NCBI GenBank assembly: GCA_030374765.1
Contig: JARGXX010000098.1
Location: 496,001-560,000, forward strand
Length of the DNA stretch: 64,000 bases
Reading direction: 5' to 3'
DNA from: Agarophyton chilense
Taxonomy: Eukaryota > Rhodophyta > Florideophyceae > Gracilariales > Gracilariaceae
The notes beneath the pieces were generated by a model. It ran no database searches and had not been told where the DNA came from. It saw only the letters and a list, made by a program, of their open reading frames with translations. Position numbers and translations under genes: made by a program. Every line of letters begins with the position of its first letter. Position 1 is the stretch's first letter. Below, piece after piece: positions 23,055 to 32,241 of this stretch.

Positions 23055-25350
23055 TTGAGAGAACCGCAAATGCGCCCCCTATGGCACCTCAACAAGTCAA
23101 TTTGGTCAAGGACGGAACTCAGGAAGCTGAGGTTGTTCACGAGGCGGAAGACGCCAACCGGTTGGATTGAAGCCCTCCCCCCCACCCGGACCCACTCGGG
23201 AGGCCCTCCAACACCATTTGCTTCAAGTATAGATGAATACCCATTGGTCACTATAGAGGAGGAGGTTATGGATTACCCAGTCACTACATGCTCCTTAAAA
23301 AACAATAACTACAAGGTAAACATCATCCTTGGGTTTACTACTAACCATTTGGATCCATGTGTTACCGTCCTGGATACAGGAGCGGGAATCGATCTGGTGA
23401 ATGTCAAATTATTACTAACAAACTTGTTGGAAAGGATACAGCCCTGCATATTGCAGAACCCACTCGTGGGTGCTAACAATAGACCCCTTCCAGTCCGTGG
23501 TTACCTTAACCTCATGTTCATGGTTAGAAACCTGAAGGTAAGGGTCCGCTTTATCGTTATCAACCAACTGGCAACGGTTTGCATTTTGGGACATCGTTTA
23601 TCGACAGCCAAATCCGGAGCATATTCCCCAGATCCCGAACGGTTCTGTTCGACAATGGACCCCGCATTGACATTATTGGTAAGCGCCGAGGACCCCAGAA
23701 ACAGAACACCATACGGGAGATTGCAAATCAACGAGCAGTTACAATGTCCAATAAGGTCTGGTGGGCCAACAGGGTATCCATTCCATTTTACCCCCAAATG
23801 GTAGTACAAGTCCCATCCTTGCGACCAGGTATGGTATCTCTTAAGCACCATGCCAAGTTAATGGATAATCACACGAACTTGATAAAAAATGGAATTTTCG
23901 AGAATATACCGAACAAACCGTTGAAGGTAGACCTCGGCAACTTCAGGAACCACATGGTAAAGCTCACATAAATTACCTTTATCGTCTCAGCGCTCCCAGC
24001 GTCAGGTCACATCTTCACAATGATATCATCTTGGTCTCACGTGGACGTGAACGATAAGGAGGACGAGGAGGGGGAAAATGAGAACCAGAAGGTAATGGAA
24101 AACGCCAAAATCGGAGAGAAGACCCACACCAACATGGAAGTGGAGAGGGTGAAGGATTGGAGAGGAAAAGTAAATATTGGCCTTAAAACTGAAAGAAACC
24201 GGAAAAGGATATTCTTCCTACTGGAGCCGTTCGGAACCATGTCTTCGGGATGGCTGGGTGCGATAGAAGCAACTCAGCATCGCATAGACTTCAAGTCAGG
24301 CGCAAAGATTATTCATCGAAAACCGTGCCAACCCGGTCCAAAAGCCCGTGAAGTAGAAGTAGAGGAGGTACAGAGGATGCTCCGTCAAGGTGTGATTGAA
24401 CCTGCAAATGCGGAATGGCCAATCCCCGTGGTGCTTGTGCAACAACGAGTAGAACCCCAATTGTGGTTCTGTATCGACTATCGGATGTTGAATGCCGTTA
24501 CGGTAAGAGACTGGTACACGATACCAAAAGTGGGTGAATTAATGAATTCACTGGGTGATGCAGATATATTCACCACACTGGATGCCAACTGTGGTTATAG
24601 GAAAATACAGATACCTTAGGAGAACAGAGATAAGACCGCATTCACATGTAACGATGGATTCTACCGATTCTGGAGGATACCTTTTGGTTTATGAAATGCC
24701 CCAGCAACCTTTCAACGGGCTCTTGACATAAAACTGTCGAAAGTCAGGTGGAAAACCGCATTTGTGTATATAGACGACATGGTGATCTACTCCAGGGCCG
24801 TGGAGAAGCACGACGAACACGTTCGGACCATACTTGACCTCCTTAGAAAACCAGGAGCAAATCTAAAGTTAAGGAAAAGTATGTTCTTCCCCCAGAAGTT
24901 GAAATATCTAGGGCACACAACTAGCCCAGAAAAACTGTAAGTGGCCAAACGAAACCTCAGAGCGGTACATGAAGCGAAAATCCCGAGAACCTAAACGGAA
25001 ATACGCTCCTTCATAGGTTTTTGCAACGTCTACTGTAGGTTCATCAAAGGCTTTGCAAGGATAAAAGCCCCTCTAAACCGACGTCTTCAAGAAAGTTCAA
25101 CCAGAAAGGTTTGTGTACCTAGAATACGGCAAACTGGACTCCTATAATTTCTTGAAAGCGGTGCTCCATACATCCCCTATGTTTGCATAAACAGCATCGA
25201 GAAAACCATACAGATTAGATACTCATGCCTCGGACTCCCAAATTGGTTACGTTCTAATGCAGGAGCAGGACGATGATTCAAAATCACCAATCGGTTACTG
25301 GATCCAAGCGCTCACACAGACGGAACAAAACTATTCTGTCACGGAAAAGG
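23055..25350 (+). pseudogene. Pol of gypsy element 1 (protease, RT, RNase H)
   Basis: Protease: CVTVLDTGAGIDLVN near 23365 (DTG active site). RT: PANAEWPIPVVLVQQ, WFCIDYRMLNAVTVRDWYTI, FTTLDANCGYRKIQIP, then past a TAG, FYRFWRIPFGL, a TGA, NAPATFQRALDI and FVYIDDMVIYS, where YIDD is the catalytic box. RNase H: RLDTHASDSQIGYVL and EQNYSVTEK near 25340. Several stops fall where the family has Gln or Trp codons (for example IPRT-stop-TEIRSFIG). The frame then meets unrelated sequence; integrase is absent. Confidence 0.85.
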
Positions 25351-26225
25351 TATGATTTGTCGTAACGGGAACGATTCTCCCTGGACCGCATCGGTGGAGC
25401 TATTGGCACCGCGCCAAGACGGTAGCTGTCCCAACGGCGCCATGAGGCACAACCAGGGAGGGTGGGACGTTTAAATTGCGAACCTAGCCCAGCGGTGTTG
25501 ATTGGGACAGGCCAAGAGGTGGCCTCCAAATGCAGTAAGTTGAATTTCTTCGGAAGCAGGTCATAAGGGTTCATGGTGGCTGACGGGCTGTTGAATAAGT
25601 ACGGATCGTAGTGTCTGGACCCGGGAGGGAAACCAAATGCCTCGCCAGGGATTGGTGATGAAGAGGGAACCGGAGCGGTAACGGCCTGACCCCGACCACG
25701 ACCCAGAGAGCGGGAGCGTGTGCGAGGTTTCGAGATACCAGGGCTGTGATTCGAACCACGGGGCCCCTTACTATACATGATGGCCAACCGAGATGGAGAA
25801 GCAGACTGGCGCAGTATTGCCGCTGTATCAGGGTCTATGTACCCTCTAACGGTTGGCTCTCGCGCCCGCTGCAAACCATTACGGTTGTGGAATGTTTCCT
25901 CGGAGGTGCTCGAATTCTCCGCTGATTGAGCGGGAAAAAAACGAATGAGCCCCACCGACACGGAAACCACACCGGTAATCGGGTTGGACACAAGGCGAGA
26001 GTCATCACCGTGCTCGGTTGACCATTCGGTGGACATTCGACTGCAACCACGAGGTTTCGGAGAATCGGGGCGCATGGCGACCAATGCAAGCCAACCAGTA
26101 CGGTATGGGAAGAGATGAGAGAGAAGACGACCGGAAACGATGACACCAAGAGGGTATCGCGCAACTAAGGAAGGAGAAATGGAGAAGACACCAACGAGGT
26201 AGGACGAACGTCTGTCACGGAACAC
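25284..26225 (-). CDS. Antisense ORF between pol and 3' LTR, gypsy element 1
   Basis: A 313-codon stop-free frame on the strand opposite gag-pol, opening with GTG; the first ATG-started part begins further in (MRPDSPKPRG). It is rich in Pro, Ser and Arg, with an RS-like run (KPRTRSRSLGRGRGQ) and MNPYDLLPKKFNLL later. It overlaps the end of RNase H by about 65 bases and is the longest open frame in an element whose sense genes are full of stops. The same position in gypsy element 2 also holds a long antisense ORF. No family is recognised and expression is unproven; chance openness of a GC-richer segment is the alternative. Confidence 0.4.
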   Translation of the reverse strand: MFRDRRSSYLVGVFSISPSLVARYPLGVIVSGRLLSHLFPYRTGWLALVAMRPDSPKPRGCSRMSTEWSTEHGDDSRLVSNPITGVVSVSVGLIRFFPAQSAENSSTSEETFHNRNGLQRAREPTVRGYIDPDTAAILRQSASPSRLAIMYSKGPRGSNHSPGISKPRTRSRSLGRGRGQAVTAPVPSSSPIPGEAFGFPPGSRHYDPYLFNSPSATMNPYDLLPKKFNLLHLEATSWPVPINTAGLGSQFKRPTLPGCASWRRWDSYRLGAVPIAPPMRSRENRSRYDKSYLFRDRIVLFRLCERLDPVTDW

Positions 26226-26494
26226 ACACGAAACCTGCGACAGAGAACGCGACTAAAATCGATTGGTACATGAACTCCCGGCCAGCATTGGAAACCCTCC
26301 AGGGAAGTGTAATTGGGAAGCCGTTTCGAACGACCACGGGGGATGAACCTCAAGCACCACGACAGAGATCGGAACCGTTAGGCTCACCGCGCGGCAGTAC
26401 CAAACAGTTTAGTGCATCCAGCACTAGCGACCGCTGCACTGTGGTCTACCGCTCTGGAAAACGTACTAAGGTACTAACACGGGGTGTGGCTGTC

Positions 26495-26509
26495 GATAGG
26501 AGGGATATC
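26495..26509 (+). promoter_or_regulatory. Polypurine tract of gypsy element 1
   Basis: GATAGGAGGGATATC directly before the 3' LTR (TGTAGTATAATG). Element 2 has GAGGGGGATA in the same place. Plus-strand priming site by position. Confidence 0.6.
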
Positions 26510-27047
26510 TGTAGTATAATGAGTTCCACCACGGAGGTAATGATGCCACGTGTTGGATCTGTATGGTTGCCGGCAAGCACCGTGTACTACAGTGGTTTAG
26601 TTAGCAATTACAATAGCCTTCCGCTAATTCAGTATTAGATAGATAGGGTTAAGTAGATAGGGAGGCGCACCTTAAGTGAATCTCCCCGTTACTACGTGGA
26701 AAGGAGCGCCACCGTAGGTCGGGTGGCTGGTGAGATATACATCTTCACCAAGCATGGCCACTCCGGTCACTATTGTAAAGTTAAGCACCTACTAGACTAC
26801 TTTTATCTCTTTGGTTTCTACGGTCGACCATAAAGGCAAGTTTAGAGTTCGTACGGTTTTCCGGACACACGTGCGCTGTGCATCACCGTCTACCAACGAG
26901 GTCTCAGTACGCTCGCCGTTCCTGTGGCACCCATTGCTGCCACACCTTACAGGTATCTTCAATCTCCACATCGTAGGTTGAGCCCGTTGTGCGCTCCTTG
27001 GAACCGAGAGGTTTTACACCCCCGCTACCGTTTTGGTTTGTTCCACA
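26510..27047 (+). repeat. 3' LTR of gypsy element 1
   Basis: Starts TGTAGTATAATGAG and ends TTTGTTCCACA, followed by AGCCA. It matches the 5' LTR throughout with many substitutions, including shared blocks such as ATACATCTTCACCAAGCATG. Confidence 0.9.
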
Positions 27048-27052
27048 AGCCA
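27048..27052 (+). repeat. Target-site duplication AGCCA (right copy)
   Basis: Second copy of the 5-base duplication flanking gypsy element 1. Confidence 0.85.
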
Positions 27053-27400
27053 TGGCAGGTGAAGTCATCGCCTTCAGCGACATCTTTGATGTTGCAGCGA
27101 CACGGCAGATGAGAAAGGCCGCATCGTAAGGAAACGGGTCCCAGTGTCTCTGTTTACCGATAGAAAGGCCCTATTTGATGTGATATCCAAAGGATCACGC
27201 ACATGTGAAAAGCGGACTATGTTTGACGTCGCGTCTACCAGAGAAGAATTTAGAAGTAGCGCTGTCTTTAATATTGGATTCGTGAGTAAGAGTTCGAAGA
27301 ATATAGCTGATTGTCTTACAAAGTAAATGCAACAGGCAGCTTTAAGGGAATTCGTTTCAACTGGTGTACTGGATGTACGCGCAGAGCATTAGATTGTACG
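27053..27400 (+). pseudogene. Copia-type pol, second part (RNase H C-term)
   Basis: Continues the copia RNase H interrupted at 20268: MAGEVIAFSDIFD, a short frame disturbance, RKALFDVISKGSRTCEKRT, FNIGFVSKSSKNIADCLTK, then past a TAA, MQQAALREFVSTGVLDVRAE. This is the normal C-terminus of copia pol. A 3' LTR should follow, but I could not define one. Confidence 0.8.
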
Positions 27401-29380
27401 CAAATAAGATGGAAGAAAAGGATGATTTTACTTAATATTGGAGGAAGTCCGAAGTAGTCGTACTTCAGAGATGTAAAGTTATTCAGAATAATCTCCGCCT
27501 CAGGCTTTGAATGCTACTTCGCAAAGTCGCATCGCTTTCCTTTCTTTGATGTCAAATATTTCGCCTCGTTCGCCGTCGACCGTTACGCATTGGTCAACGT
27601 CGTTCCCCTCACGCATTTGCCCTACCAATATTCCTTTCTTTCGAATCGCAATCCATTCGAGCTTGTTTGTCTTGAATTTTCAATTGTAAATCTTTGCAAA
27701 TTTGAGAAGTCCCTGAACTTTATGAAACACACGTTGGCAGGTCCTGATCGAGTTTCATGGAATATCGTGGTGTGTAATCGCATTTTACACGCAACGCCGC
27801 GCTTGATCAGTTATTAACCATTCAACGCTGTCAGCGATATCGAAAGAGACATAGAGTTCTTTTGCACGTTTTTCAATGATAGAAGGTTTAATCTCGACGA
27901 AGAATTCGCGCGCTGTATGGCTTTGTTCACATGTTCCCGGTATCAATTTTGTCAGAGAAAATGCTGTGTTATCTACCCACCACTGACGAACAGTGCTTTG
28001 CACAATAGTTTTCGCTGGTCGGTAATTCTTAGTGATGTAAAACGGAAGAGGCGCAGGATTAGGTCTGGATTGGGATCGTTGTGTGTCACGATGTACGTTG
28101 TACGATATGTTTTTTCACGCGCAAGACTATGGCGTGGAAATATCGATTTCACTTATAGATTTTGTACCGTTCTGCACCCTCAACGTGGCAAAAAAACGCC
28201 CCGCCGGAAACACGTGCCTGTTCACTACGAAACAAACGCCAGTTATTACTGTTTCGATTCCGAATTGGCTGGTCGGCCTACCGTTTTGGTTTGCACCGCT
28301 TTGGTTGCCTGCAGGATTCGATGCCATTTGTGTATAGGACAAAACGTAGTCCGTAGGCCTAGTATGTGCCCAAAAGGCGCCGAATAGCAGGTGTGACAAT
28401 GTACGACCGCCGTGGATGCTCGCTGCGGTACCAGATCGGAAAATGCAGGGATCGTTCATTATAGCTGTGCACTGTGGGTTACAAGTGAGAGTGAGCCGGT
28501 ACATCTCTCAGATCCGCCGAGCAGTAATTTGTTTAAATTATTTCTTTTTTGCGCGCTGGCGAGTAGCGCTGGCGTGCAACGACACCGCAGCATATATTAC
28601 ACTTTCTCTGACCTCCACAGCACTACAACTGCTGTGAAGGTATGGAAAATAACCGGTAAAGAAAGCTTTTGAAAGCATTTCTACTAGAAGCAATAAGACG
28701 CGTCCCACAAGTCTCAACTCGTCTCTTCGCTCTCGATCTTTCTCCCTACACCAACCGTTTCCTACCAAGAATTTGATCGTACAAATTCTGTGAATGGTAC
28801 AGTCGTGACAGGTGTTCAAAGGACAATGAGCTACGATTTTTAATAGTTTTAAAAAATGTACATCTCTTAGTATCTGTTGGATTTTGCGGCACAGTGATTT
28901 CGAAGTTGCACTGTTTTAGAATTTACATGAACTGATTAGACACTGTACAAAGTTTTTAATAATAATGTTCTGAGTATGGTGTTGTTACATTTCATTTGCA
29001 ATGGATTGGTGGGATATTCCATGTTCGGCATGAGCTTAAATAGTAGCGATCTCAAGTTCTCTTAAAAGAAATCCTCCTGGAATTATGGTACTTGGTATCA
29101 TTTCTTAGATGGCTTAAGTGGTAGTCACGGACAAACTAAAAAGTTCTATACAGTTGGCTACTGTTCAAGTTGTTATGAAGCGCGCCAATATGGTTTAAAT
29201 ATATCTTTAATGGTATAATATTTTGTAGGTATATATAAATTCCGTTTTAAGTTTTGAGTACTCTCTTTGTGTGGGGTGTAGTAACAGTTTAGGCAATCTT
29301 CTACAGAAAATTTAGGGCTAATTTCATGCAAAGCTGACTTTTGTTTAGAATTTGCGCTTTTCCTTCGCTTGCAAGGGCTC
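27401..29380. other. Region between copia tail and right TIR, no clear gene
   Basis: About 2 kb. A minus-strand segment at 27785-28003 (VRQWWVDNTAFSLTK ... FDIADSVEWLI) has the look of a helix-turn-helix DNA-binding piece from a transposase, but I cannot name it. The copia 3' LTR and native element sequence are presumably here. From 28840 the sequence is AT-rich with no long frame. Confidence 0.35.
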
Positions 29381-29654
29381 TGTGAAGCGTGTAAAACGCA
29401 CGAGTGAAACGCGTGCCGCTTCTTGTATATGAACGTACGCGACGCGCATCGGTTCTACAGTTTCATTCGACAAATCTAGTAATTAAGCTATTATTTGGAC
29501 GTAACGCTGTAGAAAGAAGATTTATTTAGAGCCACGAATTCAGTACGAAACGCAAATGCGTTCTGCGTCGAGTGAAGCGCGAAATTAAGACAGGCTGGCC
29601 TCGACCGGACCAGAAGCCGCACGAATTCTTCCACCGGCCTTCCTCCCATATGTC

Positions 29655-29663
29655 TATAAAAGG
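29655..29663 (+). promoter_or_regulatory. TATA box in right TIR
   Basis: TATAAAAGG, matching the TATATAAGG at the mirrored place in the left TIR and pointing to the outward zinc-finger gene. Confidence 0.5.
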
Positions 29664-29689
29664 CCGATCTCGGTCGCCTCCGACCAACT

Positions 29690-30469
29690 CTCGTCAATTC
29701 AGCTCGACAAAAAGCGCCTCACCCTCCCCTCCTTTGGACCCAAAACTATCTCTTAGCACAGTCTGTGCCTCTCTTACCACCAACTCTCCGCCTTTTTGTC
29801 CATTTACTTGAAGGTTGGGGTTGATCTCTACTGTGACTGCGGCAATCTTCCTTGCGAACCCGTCACTCACGTGGGACTGTTCAGACTCCCCTTTTATTAA
29901 CAGAACCACGTGATACGGCGTAGGGCTCACACTCTACGGCCATTGGCATTCGTTCAAGAGTAAGTGACTTTCCCTGCTCTTTTCGTATTGTGTACAAGTC
30001 CTGATTTTTGTCAGTCTTGCATATAGTGCCAACGTCTGCGATTTCTTCGAGCGAATATTCCACGGTGCAAGGTTCCGATTTGGAAGTGGAAGCCGTCAGT
30101 GTCACCAAGAAAGCCACATCCCTAACCACGTTTTTACCATCTATTGAACCTCTTAGCAAACTGTAGGCCCTTTGCATCCCTCGAGTCTTTACTCAACGTG
30201 AGAAGCGTCGCCGCCGCCCTTCATATCGTAAACTCTCCCTGTGGTGCTGTGCCATTTGCAGCATCAACGTGCAGAGCCAGCGTCCATTGGGGGTACACCA
30301 AGGCGGCCATAAGAACAAAAACGAACCAGGACGCGTTTATTACAATGATACCGACGTCTGGTGCCGTGTATGCGATATAAAGATTCCTGAAGCTCACGAT
30401 CTCCGAGTTCATTATAAAAGTCGTCATCATTGTGCCGGCATCAAAAAGAAAAACAATACTATTTTCTAG
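29690..30469 (+). pseudogene. Two-finger C2H2 protein gene in right TIR (one stop)
   Basis: A GTAAGT donor at 29960 is conserved in the left repeat. The likely acceptor is the AG before TGCCAACG near 30030. The downstream exon reads SSEYSTVQGSDLEVEAVSVT, then IEPLSKL, a TAG at about 30163, a basic patch REKRRRR, and two fingers: WCCAICSINVQSQRPLGVHQ followed by GGH (C-x2-C-x12-H-x3-H) and VWCRVCDIKIPEAHDLRVHY followed by KSRH (C-x2-C-x12-H-x4-H). It ends in TAG at 30467. Both fingers are intact here, but the TAG breaks the frame upstream, while the left copy lacks that stop and has others. Likely role: nucleic-acid-binding accessory protein of the element, of U1/JAZ finger type. Confidence 0.6.
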
Positions 30470-31068
30470 AACGTTTGCGATATATAAATCCAGTCTAAAC
30501 ATTGTGGTTTAGGCCTTAACACATTTCATTTATTACATCATGTATTTATCGCTTTGCCTTTTCCTGCCACATGTGTATATTGATCATTTTATCATTCGCA
30601 CTTTCTACCCATAACACTCGTTCCTTTTGTCGTCTTTTTTTTACTTCTTTTCTTTGCCCTGTTATGGGCTGGCACTCTCGAGAGCATATCTACTACTTGT
30701 GTCCCCTTGGGTTGTGACCACCTGCGTCGTGTCCCCTAATTAATTTGAACGGATATGAAGCGCACAGGCTCTTTCCCGTTGGAGGTATAGAAACTTTGCT
30801 GACTGTAACAGTCCCTCGTTTTTATTTCCAAAACTCTATTAATAATTATGAAGACTTGTTTTGGGAGTGTGTCGTAATTGAAGTGCCGGCACTGTACGCT
30901 TGTATAGAATGGCCCTCGCTGTGAACAGTTCGTCTTGAAAACTGGGTCGCTCTTGTATTTCAAATTGTGTACACAGCGCAAATCGCAAATTGCGAAAAGG
31001 TCGGCGTCCCGCAAATAAAACAATCACCGGTATTTACGAATCAAACTCAGTCAAACAGTTCACTCTAA

Positions 31069-32241
31069 ATGTCAGCATCCTCTCGTGTCTCTTCTGAGTG
31101 CAATCAATCCAAAATGGACCCCACGTCTATCCTTCTTTACGCGATGATCACCAGACAGCTTCGACGTCCAATTCTCTTTCGTCACCGACTTAACATGGAA
31201 GCAAGGCGTCGCAGAGATAGTCGTATCATACAAAGAGCTCTACAAAGCCCTTCCTATTCCCTTCTCATGTTCGTATTTCATTCTATGCCAGACCAGTCGA
31301 TGATTACATTAACAAGAATTGACCATGGCACTTTCGTCGACCTTCTGCAATCTTTCGAGCCCCTATATCAGCACTACACACCATACAACTCTTCAGGCCT
31401 CATCAGAAACCGACGAACAAGTCGAGGTAGTCCGAAATCAATGAATGCAACACAATGCCTTGGTCTTGTTTTCAGCTGCCGTAAAACTAGAGGAGCGATA
31501 TGGAATCTTTTTCTTCTTTTTGGGATATCAAGTTCTGTGTGCTCATTATTCCTGCGGTTCGGTAGGCGACTTTTGCTGCGTCTGTTAGCCACAGATGTGG
31601 ATGAACAGATACGAATGCCGGAAGAAGAAGATGTACTGGAGTTTCACAAGGCCTTTGGTACGAATTATCGCTCTCTGAAGAACCTGTATGCAGTTAGAGA
31701 CGGTCTGAAATTGTTGTTGTGGCAATCAGGGTACTTTATGGAACAGAGCATGTTCTATACTGATTGAAAATATGACCATTTTGTCACTAACGTTCTTGTG
31801 TTCGCACCAAACGCCACAATTATAATATGCGCAATCAATGCGCCGGAGAGTTTGCACGACGCGTAAGTGTTTGAGTAGGGAAATATTTACGATAAGCCCG
31901 AGAAAGAGCATGGAAAACACGGAGGTGCATGTATGTTTGACTCAGCGTTTTGCTGGTGCTCTTATCCTTTTCTCATTAAATCTGCACAAGATGAGACATA
32001 CGCCTTGGGCCCTGAGAATCTAATTCGTATTTGATAGGCTGCATCAACTCGTCCGGCGTCAAAATGAAGTATGAGGGCGTTTCAGAGAATATTTCTGAGG
32101 ATGAAGGATACATTTGTTAATGGACAAAATGGAGAGAGACGCATAATGATAATATGCACAATACATCTCCTTAATCTTCGGACTAAAAAACGTTTGGGTG
32201 AAACGGATACTTTCTACATATATGCCTTGTCTCGGAAATGA
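31069..32241 (+). pseudogene. PIF/Harbinger-like transposase (DDE_Tnp_4), one frame with six stops
   Basis: Frame 1 from ATG 31069 to TGA 32239 without frameshift. The N-terminal part (ITLTRIDHGTFVDLLQSFEP, MNATQCLGLVFSCRKTRGAI, YAVRDGLKLLLWQS) and the C-terminal part (KYDHFVTNVLVFAPNATIII, NAPESLHDA, GNIYDK, MFDSAFCWCSYPFLIKSAQ, SMRAFQRIFLRMKDTF) follow the DDE superfamily endonuclease pattern, with D in VRDGLKL, D in LHDA and the MRAF helix. Six internal stops sit where the family has Trp, Gln or Arg, each explicable by one C-to-T or G-to-A change. It lies just outside the right TIR and is separate from the big element. Confidence 0.75.

Larger units (their letters stand above)
20274..27047 (+). 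mobile_element. Ty3/gypsy LTR retrotransposon 1, nested in copia
   Basis: Two similar LTRs (542 and 538 bases) bound decayed gag and pol in the plus direction. The 5-base duplication AGCCA is typical of Ty3/gypsy integration. Order: LTR, gag, protease, RT, RNase H, then an antisense ORF, polypurine tract and LTR. No integrase or chromodomain can be seen after RNase H, so the copy is internally deleted or non-autonomous. Many stops in pol and the differences between LTRs show that it is old. Confidence 0.9.
3264..30758. mobile_element. Large (27.5 kb) inverted-repeat-bounded element with nested insertions
   Basis: Bases 3264-4641 and 29381-30758 are inverted copies of each other, both 1378 bases by my end-to-end reading. 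Between them lie decayed genes A (5037-7028), B (7966-11823) and C (12462-15639), all on the plus strand, plus later insertions: a mariner element, a mariner relic, and a copia element split by a gypsy element. Without the recognisable insertions the original would be roughly 16-17 kb. I could not find a target-site duplication: the outermost shared bases are TCATATCCGTTCAA, and the flanks beyond them do not match. That all three genes belong to the bounding element is inference; C could be an independent insertion. Confidence 0.6.
29381..30758 (-). repeat. Right terminal inverted repeat (1378 bases)
   Basis: Inverted counterpart of 3264-4641, ending in TTGAACGGATATGA. Inner edge TGTGAAGCGTGTAAAACGCA. 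It carries the second copy of the zinc-finger gene, facing out. Confidence 0.85.

Noticed and set aside
3264-30758. Polinton/Maverick identity for the large element
   Set aside because: No protein-primed DNA polymerase, retroviral-type integrase of its own, ATPase or capsid gene was seen, and no 6-base target duplication.
3240-30770. TTAA or other target duplication at the ends of the large element
   Set aside because: TTAA occurs near the right end only; the left flank has none, and no shifted boundary gives matching flanks.
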